A stretch of DNA of 64,000 nucleotides, taken from contig NZ_CP026100.1 of the NCBI RefSeq assembly GCF_003722335.1, positions 3,632,001 through 3,696,000 of the forward strand, written 5' to 3'. The notes beneath the pieces are model-generated. The model made no database searches, was not told the origin of the DNA, and worked only from the letters and a program-made list of their open reading frames with translations. Made by a program: the position numbers and the translations under genes. Below are positions 44,623 through 53,385 of the stretch, piece after piece. The stretch comes from Caulobacter flavus (GTDB lineage: Bacteria > Pseudomonadota > Alphaproteobacteria > Caulobacterales > Caulobacteraceae). Position 1 is the first letter of the stretch. Each line of letters begins with the position of its first letter.

Positions 44623-45201
44623 ATGCGCGTTCTCGTCATTGATCCGGATCCGGCCCGGGCCGCCCTGGTGGCGGAGGGGCTCGCGGGCGTGCATCCGCTG
44701 GAAGTGCGCCGCTCGGCCCGTTTCGACGAGCGGGAGGCCGCCGAGTTCGCGCCCGACGTCGTGGTCATCGCCGCCGAAAGTCCCGATCGCGACACGCTGG
44801 AGAGCCTGCGCGAGGCCAGCCAGGCCAATCCGCGTCCCGTGGTGATGTTCGTCGACCGCTCCGAGCCCGGCCTGGCCGAGCAGGCGGTGCGCGCGGGCGT
44901 GGCCGCCTACGTGGTCGACGGCCTGGCGCCGGCGCGCGTGCGGCCGATCCTCGACGTGGCCATGAGCCGGTTCGCCCTGACCCAGCAGCTTCGCGGCGAT
45001 CTGGCCAAGGTGAAGGCCGACCTGGAGGCCCGCAAGACGGTCGAGCGCGCCAAGGGCCTGCTGATGAAGGAGCGGGGCTTGGACGAGGACGGGGCCTACC
45101 GGCTGCTGCGCAAGCTGGCCATGGATCGCGGCAAGCCGATCGGGGCCGTGGCCGCCGATCTCCTGGCCTTTGCCGGCGTGCTGAAGGGTGACGCCTCGTG
45201 A
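44623..45201 (+). CDS. nasT: Nitrate-responsive antiterminator NasT (receiver-ANTAR)
   Basis: A 192-residue protein with an N-terminal receiver-like domain starting 'MRVLVIDPDPARAALVAEGL' and a C-terminal ANTAR RNA-binding domain ('TVERAKGLLMKERGLDEDGAYRLLRKLAMDRGKPIG'). NasT promotes read-through of terminators in leader RNAs of nitrate-assimilation genes when released by NasS. The start at 44623 was chosen because the receiver fold begins there; in-frame upstream codons exist. Its end overlaps nasS by four bases (GTGA), as usual for this pair. Confidence 0.9.
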   Translation: MRVLVIDPDPARAALVAEGLAGVHPLEVRRSARFDEREAAEFAPDVVVIAAESPDRDTLESLREASQANPRPVVMFVDRSEPGLAEQAVRAGVAAYVVDGLAPARVRPILDVAMSRFALTQQLRGDLAKVKADLEARKTVERAKGLLMKERGLDEDGAYRLLRKLAMDRGKPIGAVAADLLAFAGVLKGDAS

Positions 45202-46364
45202 GCGGTCTGGCCGACCTGAAGCTGGGCTTCATTCCGCTGACCGACTGCGCCCCGCTGGTGGTGGCCAAGTCGCTGGGCTTCTTCGCCGAGGAGGGTCTCG
45301 ACGTCTCGCTGAGCCGCGAGGCGTCCTGGGCGACCATCCGCGACAAGGTGGCCGTTGGCGCGCTCGACGGCGCCCACATGCTGGCCCCCATGGCCCTGGC
45401 CGCCGCGGCGGGCGCCTCGGGCGGCCTGACCCTCGACGTCGGCCCCTCGCTGATCGCCCCCATGGCGCTGAACCGCAACGGCAGCGCCATCACCGTGTCG
45501 AAAGCCCTGGCGCAAGCCATGCGCGCGGCCGATCCCGAGGCGATAGGCGAGCAGCCGGCCTCGGCGGCGGCTCTGGCCAAGGTCATCGCCCAGCGGTCGG
45601 GGCAGGGGGCGGCGCCGCTGACCTTCGCCGTCGTCTTCCCGTACTCGATGCACAATTACGAGTTGCGCTACTGGCTGGCTCAGGCCGGGATCGATCCCGA
45701 CAAGGACGTGCGCCTGGTCGTCACGCCGCCGCCGCGCATGGTCGAGCAGATGCGGGCCGGCGAGATAGACGGCTTCTGCGTCGGCGCGCCCTGGAACGCG
45801 GTGGCCGAGCGCGAAGGCCTGGGCGAGATCGTCATCGCCGCCTCGGCCTTCTGGCCGGGTGGTCCCGACAAGGTGTTCGGCGTCACCCAGGCCTGGGCCC
45901 ATCACTATCCGGACGAACTGCGCGCGGCGCTTCGGGCGCTGATCCGCGCGGCGGCCTGGGCCGACGACGCGGCGCACCGCGAGGACTTGATCGCCTTGCT
46001 GGCGAGACCCGAGCACGTGGGCGTCGCGCCAGAGGCGCTGGCCCGCGCCCTGAGCGACGAGATCGTCTTCCATCGCGGCGGCGCCGGCGTGCCGAGGCGC
46101 GAGCACGCTCTGTGGTTCCTGTCGCAGATGGTGCGCTGGGGCCAGGTCTCGGCGGAGGTCGATCTCGAAGCCGCCGCCGACGCGGTCTATCGCCCGGATA
46201 TGTTCCGCGCGGCCGCCTTGTCGGCCGGGCCGATGCTCGATCCGAACCAGGTCTTCGCCGACGCCCCAGGCGAACTGGCGCCGCTGTACGCCGGACCGGC
46301 CTTCGATTCCCAGCGCGCCGGGCCTTACGCCGCCGCGTTCTCGATCGGCCGCGCGCGGGTCTGA
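45198..46364 (+). CDS. nasS: Nitrate sensor NasS (NrtA-like)
   Basis: A 388-residue protein related to the NrtA/CmpA periplasmic nitrate-binding proteins but without a signal peptide or lipobox, which is the mark of the cytoplasmic sensor NasS. 'LKLGFIPLTDCAPLVVAKSLGFFAEEGLDV' opens the binding fold, and 'GAPWNAVAE' and 'VFGVTQAWAHHYPDEL' are typical. NasS sequesters NasT until nitrate or nitrite binds. It is translationally coupled to nasT and followed by an intrinsic terminator. Confidence 0.9.
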   Translation: MSGLADLKLGFIPLTDCAPLVVAKSLGFFAEEGLDVSLSREASWATIRDKVAVGALDGAHMLAPMALAAAAGASGGLTLDVGPSLIAPMALNRNGSAITVSKALAQAMRAADPEAIGEQPASAAALAKVIAQRSGQGAAPLTFAVVFPYSMHNYELRYWLAQAGIDPDKDVRLVVTPPPRMVEQMRAGEIDGFCVGAPWNAVAEREGLGEIVIAASAFWPGGPDKVFGVTQAWAHHYPDELRAALRALIRAAAWADDAAHREDLIALLARPEHVGVAPEALARALSDEIVFHRGGAGVPRREHALWFLSQMVRWGQVSAEVDLEAAADAVYRPDMFRAAALSAGPMLDPNQVFADAPGELAPLYAGPAFDSQRAGPYAAAFSIGRARV

Positions 46365-46406
46365 GGGCGCTTCGGCACGCGCCGCGACTTCGCATCTGCA
46401 CAATTG

Positions 46407-46429
46407 AAGGGCGCCGCTGGCGCCTTTTT
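46407..46429 (+). terminator. Intrinsic terminator after nasS
   Basis: GGCGCC-GCT-GGCGCC followed by TTTTT, with flanking A-A and T-T able to extend the stem. It separates the nasTS transcript from the nitrate transporter leader. Confidence 0.75.
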
Positions 46430-46524
46430 GCTGAGCAACCATGCTGCGCACGCGTTGTGTGGGCCTGCCGCCATACAGCCCGTGACATCCGTCGCCGGAC
46501 CGATGTTCAGTGAGCTCAAGCCTT

Positions 46525-46596
46525 CGGACAACGGCGTCCGTGGCTGCCAGAGACGACCGCTCGGATGCGGTCACCCGACGAGGCGACGACGCCTCG
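46525..46596 (+). promoter_or_regulatory. Candidate NasT (ANTAR) target leader upstream of the nitrate transporter
   Basis: Two adjacent hairpins with six-base loops precede the transporter gene: CGGAC-AACGGC-GTCCG (46525-46540) whose loop has A at position 1 and G at position 4, the ANTAR-target rule, and GACCGC-TCGGAT-GCGGTC (46555-46572), with G at position 4 but T at position 1. A third stem CGAGGCG-ACGA-CGCCTCG (46579-46596) follows and could be the terminator that is prevented, although its T-run is weak. Confidence 0.5.
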
Positions 46597-46629
46597 CTCT
46601 CGCAGACACGCAACACTCCGAGGCGCATC

Positions 46630-47850
46630 ATGATCTCTCGTGACTTCCTCAAGGCCGGCCACACGCCGACCCTGTTCGCCGCGTTCCTCTATTTCGACCT
46701 GTCGTTCATGGTCTGGGTGATCCTGGGCCCGCTAGGCGTGGCCATCGCCAAGGACTTCGGTCTCGACCCGGCCCAGAAGGGCCTGATGGTCGCCATCCCC
46801 GTCCTGGCCGGCGCTCTGCTGCGGCTCGTCAACGGCGTCCTGGTCGATCGCATCGGTCCCAAGAAGACCGGCATGATCGGCCAGCTCATCGTGCTGGGCG
46901 GCCTGGCCCTGGCCTGGACCCTCGGGGTGCACAACTATCACCAGGTCCTGGCGCTGGGCGTGGTGCTGGGCGTGGCTGGCGCTTCCTTCGCCGTCGCCCT
47001 GCCGCTGGCCTCGCGCTGGTACCCGCAGGAGCATCAGGGCCTGGCCCTGGGCATCGCCGGCGCCGGCAACTCGGGCACGGCCCTGGCCGCGCTGTTCGCG
47101 CCGATGCTGGCCAAGACCTTCGGCTGGCAGAATGTCATCGGCCTGGCCGCCATCCCGCTGGCGCTCGCCTTCGTCGTCTACATGCTGCTGGCCAAGGACG
47201 CCCCCGAGCAGCCCGCGCCCAAGAAGCTGGCCGAGTACCTCGACGTGCTGAAGGTGCCCGACGCCTGGTGGCTGATGCTGCTCTACGGCGTCACCTTCGG
47301 CGGCTTCGTCGGCCTGGCCTCGTCGCTGACGATCTACTTCAACGCCGAATACGGCCTGGACCCGGTGATCGCCGGCTTCTTCACCGCCGCCTGCGTCTTC
47401 GCCGGCTCGTTCATCCGCCCGGTCGGCGGCGCCCTGGCCGACCGTCACGGCGGCGTGCGCACGCTCAGCATCGTCTACGCCCTTGCGGCCCTGGGGCTCG
47501 GCGTCGCCAGCTTCAAGCTGCCCTCGCACTGGATCGCCCTGGCGGTGCTCATGTTCTCGATGCTGGCCCTGGGCGCGGGCAACGGCGCGGTGTTCCAGCT
47601 GGCGCCCCAGCGCTTCCGCAAGGAGATCGGCGTCATGACCGGCCTGATCGGCATGACCGGCGGCATCGGCGGCTTCTACCTGGCCTCGACCCTGGGCCTC
47701 GCCAAGAAACTGACCGGCGACTACCAGGTCGGCTTCCTCGGCTTCGCGGCCCTGGCGCTGTTCGCGCTGCTGGCGCTGCACGGCCTGAAGGCCCGCTGGC
47801 GCGCCGTCTGGCCGACCCTTCACGGCGACGCCGCCCCGGTTCGCGTCTGA
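46630..47850 (+). CDS. nasA: Nitrate/nitrite transporter (NarK/NasA, MFS)
   Basis: A 406-residue major facilitator with about 12 helices and both nitrate signature motifs: 'GLALGIAGAGNSGTALAALFAP' in helix 5 and 'GAGNGAVFQLAPQRF' in helix 11. It imports nitrate for assimilation. I used the ATG at 46630, with GAGG just upstream; upstream in-frame codons fall in the leader. It follows the NasT-target-like leader and precedes nirB by 27 bases, so the whole nas operon would be under NasT control. The name nasA is used in the transporter sense. Confidence 0.93.
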   Translation: MISRDFLKAGHTPTLFAAFLYFDLSFMVWVILGPLGVAIAKDFGLDPAQKGLMVAIPVLAGALLRLVNGVLVDRIGPKKTGMIGQLIVLGGLALAWTLGVHNYHQVLALGVVLGVAGASFAVALPLASRWYPQEHQGLALGIAGAGNSGTALAALFAPMLAKTFGWQNVIGLAAIPLALAFVVYMLLAKDAPEQPAPKKLAEYLDVLKVPDAWWLMLLYGVTFGGFVGLASSLTIYFNAEYGLDPVIAGFFTAACVFAGSFIRPVGGALADRHGGVRTLSIVYALAALGLGVASFKLPSHWIALAVLMFSMLALGAGNGAVFQLAPQRFRKEIGVMTGLIGMTGGIGGFYLASTLGLAKKLTGDYQVGFLGFAALALFALLALHGLKARWRAVWPTLHGDAAPVRV

Positions 47851-47877
47851 TCCCTCTCACCGCAACGAGCTAGAACC

Positions 47878-50343
47878 ATGACCAAGGAAAAGCTGGTCGT
47901 CATCGGCAACGGCATGGCCGGTTGCCGGGCGGTCGAGGAAATCCTCAAGCGCGACCCCGAGCGCTACGAGATCGCCATCTTCGGCGCCGAGCCGCGGGTC
48001 AACTACAACCGCATCATGCTCTCGCCGGTGCTGGCCGGAGAGAAGACCTTCGACGACATCGTCATCAACGACGAGGCCTGGTACCGCGACAACGGCATCA
48101 CCCTGCACGCCGGCCGCTGGGTCACCGGGGTCGACCTCGAAGCCCGCAAGGTGATCGCCGAGGGCGGGCTGGAAGTCGCGTACGACAAGCTGATCCTGGC
48201 CACGGGCTCGGATCCGTTCCGCCTGCCGCTGCCCGGCGCCGACCTGTCGGGCGTGGTCACCTTCCGCGATCTCGACGACGTCGACGCCATGATCGCCGCC
48301 TCGGCCAAGCCTGGCGCCCGCGCCGTGGTCATCGGCGGCGGCCTGTTGGGCCTGGAAGCCGCCTACGGCCTAGCCCGTCGCGGCATGGCCGCCACCGTCG
48401 TCCACCTGATGGACGTCCTGATGGAGCGCCAGCTGGACGAGAGCGCGGGCTACCTGCTGCGCGAGGCGCTGCTGGAGCGCGGCGTCGAGACCGTGCTGGG
48501 CGCCCACTCCGAAGCGATCGTCGGCGAGGACGGCCAGGTCACGGGCCTGAAGCTGAAGGACGGCCGGACCCTGCCTTGCGACATCCTGGTGATGGCCGTC
48601 GGCATTCGTCCGAACGCCGCTCTGGCCAAGGCTTCGGGCCTGCAGGTCAATCGCGGCGTCATCGTCGACGACGCCATGCGCACCTCCGATCCGGCGGTGT
48701 TCTCGGTCGGCGAGTGCGTCGAGCACCGCGGCAACTGCTACGGCCTGGTGGCTCCGATCTGGGACATGTGCCGCGCTCTTGCCGAGGAGCTGACCGATGG
48801 GGAGGGCGCATACCAGGGCTCGGTCCTGTCGACCCGCCTCAAGGTGTCGGGCGTCGACGTGTTCTCGGCCGGCAAGTTCGCCGGCGGCGAGGGCTGCGAG
48901 GACATCGTGTTCCGCGACGCCGCCCGCGGCGTCTACAAGCGCGTGGTCATCGAGGACGGCCGGGTCGCCGGCGCGGTGCTGTTCGGCGATGCGGCCGACG
49001 GCGGCTGGTACTTCGACCTGATGAAGGCCGGAACCGACGTCGCCGAAATCCGCGACACCATCATCTTCGGCCAGGCGATCACGGAGGGGCTGTCCGGCCT
49101 GGACCCTAGCGCGGCCGTTGCGGCCATGCCCGACACGCAGGAAATCTGCGGCTGCAACGGCGTCTGCAAGGGTGCGATCACCTCCGCCATCACCGCCCAG
49201 GGCCTGACTACCCTGGACGACGTGCGGGCCGTCACCAAGGCCTCGGCCTCGTGCGGCTCGTGCACTCCGCTGGTCGAGCAGGTGATCCGGGCGACGCTCG
49301 GCGACGGCTTCAAGGCCCAGACCGGACCCAAGCCGATGTGCAAGTGCACCTCGCATCCGCATGGCGCGGTGCGCGAGGCGATCCTGGCCCAGGACCTGAA
49401 GTCCATGCCCGCCGTCATGCAGGCCATGGAGTGGACCACGCCCGACGGCTGCGCCTCGTGCCGCCCGGCCCTGAACTACTACCTGCTGTGCGCCTGGCCC
49501 GGCGAGTACGTCGACGACAGCCAGTCGCGCTTCATCAACGAGCGCGTCCACGCCAACATCCAGAAGGATGGCACCTACTCGGTCGTGCCGCGCATGTGGG
49601 GCGGCATGACCACGCCCGACGAACTGCGCGCCATCGCCGACGTCGCCGACAAGTACGCCATCCCGGCGGTCAAGGTGACGGGCGGCCAGCGCATCGACCT
49701 GCTCGGCGTCCAGAAGGACGACTTGCCGGCGGTGTGGGCCGACCTCAACGCCGCGGGCATGGTCAGCGGCCACGCCTACGCCAAGGGCCTGCGCACGGTG
49801 AAGACCTGCGTCGGCTCGGAGTGGTGCCGCTTCGGCACCCAGGACTCCACGGGCCTGGGCATCAAGCTCGAGAAGTTCATGTGGGGCTCGTGGGCGCCGG
49901 CCAAGGTCAAGCTGGCGGTGTCGGGCTGTCCCCGCAACTGCGCGGAATCGACCTGCAAGGACATCGGCGTGATCTGCGTCGACAGCGGCTACGAGATCCA
50001 TGTCGGCGGCGCCGCCGGCCTGCACATCCAAGGCACGCAGCTGCTGACCAAGGTCGCGACCGAGGAAGAGGCGATCCAGCTGATCTCGGCGGTCATGCAG
50101 ATGTACCGCGAGGGCGGCTGGTACCTGGAACGCATCTACAAGTGGATGGCCCGCATCGGCCTGGAGACCATCCATGCCGCCACCGTCGAGGACCTCGACA
50201 ACCGCGCGGCGCTCTTCGCCCGTTTCGTGAAGTCGCAGGAGACCGCCCAGGTCGATCCGTGGGCCGAACGCGCCAGCAAGGGCGTCGAGGCCGGTGAATT
50301 CAAGCCGATGGCGACGCTTCCGATGGGGATGGCTGCGGAATGA
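47878..50343 (+). CDS. nirB: NAD(P)H-dependent assimilatory nitrite reductase, large subunit
   Basis: An 821-residue flavo-siroheme enzyme reducing nitrite to ammonium. Domains in order: FAD/NAD-binding pyridine nucleotide-disulfide oxidoreductase (MTKEKLVVIGNGMAGCRAVEEI; then VVIGGGLLGLEAAYGLARRG), a BFD-like [2Fe-2S] domain (ICGCNGVCKG and CGSCTPLVEQV), a second cysteine set (CKCTSHPHG, CASCRPALNYY), and the sulfite/nitrite reductase half-domains with siroheme/[4Fe-4S] cysteines in 'CVGSEWCRFG' and 'SGCPRNCAESTCKDIG'. Length matches E. coli NirB. Its stop overlaps the nirD start (ATGA). Confidence 0.97.
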   Translation: MTKEKLVVIGNGMAGCRAVEEILKRDPERYEIAIFGAEPRVNYNRIMLSPVLAGEKTFDDIVINDEAWYRDNGITLHAGRWVTGVDLEARKVIAEGGLEVAYDKLILATGSDPFRLPLPGADLSGVVTFRDLDDVDAMIAASAKPGARAVVIGGGLLGLEAAYGLARRGMAATVVHLMDVLMERQLDESAGYLLREALLERGVETVLGAHSEAIVGEDGQVTGLKLKDGRTLPCDILVMAVGIRPNAALAKASGLQVNRGVIVDDAMRTSDPAVFSVGECVEHRGNCYGLVAPIWDMCRALAEELTDGEGAYQGSVLSTRLKVSGVDVFSAGKFAGGEGCEDIVFRDAARGVYKRVVIEDGRVAGAVLFGDAADGGWYFDLMKAGTDVAEIRDTIIFGQAITEGLSGLDPSAAVAAMPDTQEICGCNGVCKGAITSAITAQGLTTLDDVRAVTKASASCGSCTPLVEQVIRATLGDGFKAQTGPKPMCKCTSHPHGAVREAILAQDLKSMPAVMQAMEWTTPDGCASCRPALNYYLLCAWPGEYVDDSQSRFINERVHANIQKDGTYSVVPRMWGGMTTPDELRAIADVADKYAIPAVKVTGGQRIDLLGVQKDDLPAVWADLNAAGMVSGHAYAKGLRTVKTCVGSEWCRFGTQDSTGLGIKLEKFMWGSWAPAKVKLAVSGCPRNCAESTCKDIGVICVDSGYEIHVGGAAGLHIQGTQLLTKVATEEEAIQLISAVMQMYREGGWYLERIYKWMARIGLETIHAATVEDLDNRAALFARFVKSQETAQVDPWAERASKGVEAGEFKPMATLPMGMAAE

Positions 50344-50693
50344 CGATCCAGACTTTCGACATCGATCCGGCCTGGCACGACGTCGGCGCCGTCACCGACA
50401 TCCCCGAGCGCGGCTCGCGCCGCGTGGCGACGGCGCAGGGCGACGTGGCGGTGTTCCGCACCGGCGACGGCCGGGTCTTCGCCCTGGTCGACCGCTGCCC
50501 GCACAAGCACGGTCCGCTCAGCCAGGGCATCGTCCACGGCCACGGCGTGACCTGCCCGCTGCACAGCTGGGTCATCGATCTCGCGACCGGCCATCCCACC
50601 GGCGCCGACGCCGGCAAGGGCTGCACGCCGGTGGTTCCGGTGCGGGTGCAGGACGGACGCGTCCTGCTGGCCCAGCCGGTGGTGGCGGACTGA
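50340..50693 (+). CDS. nirD: Nitrite reductase small subunit NirD (Rieske type)
   Basis: A 117-residue Rieske-fold subunit of the nitrite reductase. Unlike E. coli NirD, which as I recall lacks the cluster ligands, this protein has a complete Rieske set: C-P-H in 'RCPHKHGPLSQG' and C-x-x-H in 'TCPLHSWVID', so it could hold a [2Fe-2S] cluster and pass electrons. It overlaps nirB by four bases and is 4 bases from the nitrate reductase gene, indicating tight co-translation. Confidence 0.93.
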   Translation: MTIQTFDIDPAWHDVGAVTDIPERGSRRVATAQGDVAVFRTGDGRVFALVDRCPHKHGPLSQGIVHGHGVTCPLHSWVIDLATGHPTGADAGKGCTPVVPVRVQDGRVLLAQPVVAD

Positions 50694-50697
50694 TCCC

Positions 50698-53385
50698 ATG
50701 GCCGACGGCTCCGGCGCGATCACCACGATCCGGACCACCTGCCCCTATTGCGGCGTCGGTTGCGGCGTCGCGGGGGCGGCGGGGGGCGACAGGACGCTGG
50801 CTGTGTCCGGCGACGCCGCCCATCCGGCCAACAAGGGCCGGCTGTGCTCCAAGGGCTCGGCCCTCGGCGCCACGGTCGGCCTGCAGGGGCGGCTGCTGGA
50901 GCCCACGATCAACGGCAGGGTCGCGACCTGGGGCGAGGCCACCGCGCTGGTGGCCAAGCGCTTTCGCGACACCATCGCCCGTCACGGCCGCGACAGCGTC
51001 GCCTTCTACGTCTCGGGCCAGTTGCTGACCGAGGACTACTACGTCGCCAATAAGTTGATGAAGGGCTTCATCGGCTCGGGAAACATCGACACCAATAGCC
51101 GCCTTTGCATGGCCTCGGCCGTCGCCGCCCACAAGCAGGCCTTCGGCGCCGACCTGGTGCCCGGCTGCTACGAGGATCTCGACGAGGCCGACCTGGTGGT
51201 CTTCGCCGGCCACAACGCCGCCTGGACCCACCCGATCCTGTTCCGCCGTCTGGAGGCGGCTAAGGCTCGCGGCCAGAAGCACGTGGTCATCGATCCGCGC
51301 CGCACCGACACCGCCGAGGGCGCGGACCTGCACCTGGCGATCGCCCCGCAGAGCGACGTGCGTCTCTGGAACGGCCTGCTGGCCGAGCTCGACCGCCGGG
51401 GCTTGCTCGACCTCGATTACGTCCGCGAGCACGTGAACGGCGTCGAGGCCGTGCGCGAGGCGCTGGCGCAGGACGACCAGTCGCCGGCCGCCGTCGCAGC
51501 CGACTGCGGGATCGCGGTTGCGGACCTGCTGGCCTTCTACGACCTGTTCGCCGCCCATCCCAAGACCGTCAGCCTGTTTTCGATGGGCTCCAACCAGTCG
51601 GCCCAGGGCGTGGCCAAGGGCCTGGCGATCCTGAACGTCCACCTGGCCACGGGCCGGATCGGCAAGCCGGGCGCCTGCCCGTTCTCGATCACCGGCCAGC
51701 CCAACGCCATGGGCGGCCGGGAGACCGGCGGCATGGCCAACACCCTGGCCGGCCACATGGACTTCGCCCCTGAAGACCGCGACCGGGTCGCCCGCTTCTG
51801 GGGCGCGCCGCACACCGCCCGCGCCCCGGGCCTCAAGGCCGTCGAGATGTTCGAGGCCGTGCGGACGGGCAAGATCAAGGCGATCTGGGTGATGGCCACC
51901 AACCCGGCCGTCAGCCTGCCGAACGCCGGTGCGGTGCGCGAGGCGCTGGAGAAGTGCCCCTTCGTCGTGGTCTCCGACTGCGTCGAGACCGACACGACCG
52001 CCTATGCCCACGTGAAGCTGCCCGCCCTGGCCTGGGCCGAGAAGGACGGCACGGTCACCAATTCCGAGCGCCGGATCTCGCGCCAGCGCGCCTTGTTCGC
52101 GGCGCCGGGCCAGGCCCGCGCCGACTGGCGGATCATGGCCGACGTGGCCCAGGGCATGGGCTTCGACGGTTTCGGCTGGCCTTCGCAAGCATCGATCTTT
52201 CGCGAATGGGCCCGCCTGACGGCCTACGAGAACCAGGGCTCGCGCCTGCTCGACCTGTCGGGCTTGGCCGGTATGACCCCCGACGGCTACGCGGCCATGA
52301 CACCGATCCAGTGGCCGGTGCGGGCGGCAGGGCAGGGCACGCCGCGCCTGTTCGTCGACGGCCGCTACCAGACCCCCGACGGCCGCGCCCGCATGGTCCC
52401 GGTGCGCCCGAAGGGACCGGCCGACGCCGTCAGCGACGCCTTCCCGATGTCGCTGAACACCGGCCGCATTCGTGACCAGTGGCACACCATGACCCGCACG
52501 GGCCTGGCGCCGGACCTCTGTCGTCACGCGCCCGAGCCCTTCGTCGAGATCCACCCCCGCGACGCGGAGAGCGCCGGGATCAAGGACGGCGCCCTGACCC
52601 GGGTCTCTACCGCGCGCGGCGAGGCCGTCGCCCTGGCCAAGGTCACCGACCGCCAGCGGCCCGGCGGCCTGTTCATGCCGATGCACTGGACCGACGCCTT
52701 CGCGCCGTCGGGCAAGTCCAACCACCTGATCGCGCCGAACCTCGACCCCACCTCGGGCCAGCCGGAGTTCAAGCACACTCCGGCCCGGGCGCGCCCCTAT
52801 CGCGAGACCTGGAAGGGCTTCTTCCTGACCCGCGACATCGTCGCCGCGCCGGCCAATCTGGATCTCGTATGGCGGCGCATCCCGCAGGACGCGGCCCAGC
52901 TGCACGAGTTCGCCGGCCGGGGCGACGCCTCCGAGCGCGAGGCCCTGCGCAAGCGGCTGACCAAGGGCCTGGCCGGCGAGACCACGGTGTTCGAGGACGT
53001 CGGCGCCGGCTCGCGTCGCGAGGCCTGGATCGAGAACGGCAGGCTGGTCGCCGTACTGTTCCAGACCGCCGCCGGCCGCCTGCCGCCGCGCGACTGGCTG
53101 GCCGATCTGTTCGCCCTCGACTTGCTGACCGCCGAGGCGCGCTCGGCCCTCCTGATCGGTCGTCCGCCCGGCGCGCCGGTCGATAGGGGACCGATGGTCT
53201 GCGCCTGCCTGAAGGTGGGCGCGAAAGCCGTCGACGCCGCCATCGCCGCGGGAGCCGTCACCGCCGACGCGGTCGGCGCGGCCACGGGCGCCGGAACTAA
53301 CTGCGGCTCGTGCCGTCCGGAGATCGCCCGGATGATCGCCGCCGCCGCTTCGCTCAAGACCAAGGAGACCGCCGATGTCGCGTGA
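50698..53385 (+). CDS. nasC: Assimilatory nitrate reductase catalytic subunit
   Basis: An 895-residue molybdopterin enzyme reducing nitrate to nitrite in the cytoplasm (no Tat signal). The N-terminal [4Fe-4S] motif has C15, C18, C22 and C50 (TTCPYCGVGCGV; GRLCSKG). The molybdenum-ligand cysteine is in 'NSRLCMASAVAAHKQAFGAD', and pterin-binding segments include 'NQSAQGVAKGLAILNVHLATG' and 'GRIRDQWHTMTRTG'. The C-terminus carries an additional BFD-like [2Fe-2S] domain (CACLKVGAKAVDAAI; NCGSCRPEIARM), as in NasA/NarB enzymes of the Klebsiella type. The equivalent gene is called nasA or narB in other species. Confidence 0.95.
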   Translation: MADGSGAITTIRTTCPYCGVGCGVAGAAGGDRTLAVSGDAAHPANKGRLCSKGSALGATVGLQGRLLEPTINGRVATWGEATALVAKRFRDTIARHGRDSVAFYVSGQLLTEDYYVANKLMKGFIGSGNIDTNSRLCMASAVAAHKQAFGADLVPGCYEDLDEADLVVFAGHNAAWTHPILFRRLEAAKARGQKHVVIDPRRTDTAEGADLHLAIAPQSDVRLWNGLLAELDRRGLLDLDYVREHVNGVEAVREALAQDDQSPAAVAADCGIAVADLLAFYDLFAAHPKTVSLFSMGSNQSAQGVAKGLAILNVHLATGRIGKPGACPFSITGQPNAMGGRETGGMANTLAGHMDFAPEDRDRVARFWGAPHTARAPGLKAVEMFEAVRTGKIKAIWVMATNPAVSLPNAGAVREALEKCPFVVVSDCVETDTTAYAHVKLPALAWAEKDGTVTNSERRISRQRALFAAPGQARADWRIMADVAQGMGFDGFGWPSQASIFREWARLTAYENQGSRLLDLSGLAGMTPDGYAAMTPIQWPVRAAGQGTPRLFVDGRYQTPDGRARMVPVRPKGPADAVSDAFPMSLNTGRIRDQWHTMTRTGLAPDLCRHAPEPFVEIHPRDAESAGIKDGALTRVSTARGEAVALAKVTDRQRPGGLFMPMHWTDAFAPSGKSNHLIAPNLDPTSGQPEFKHTPARARPYRETWKGFFLTRDIVAAPANLDLVWRRIPQDAAQLHEFAGRGDASEREALRKRLTKGLAGETTVFEDVGAGSRREAWIENGRLVAVLFQTAAGRLPPRDWLADLFALDLLTAEARSALLIGRPPGAPVDRGPMVCACLKVGAKAVDAAIAAGAVTADAVGAATGAGTNCGSCRPEIARMIAAAASLKTKETADVA

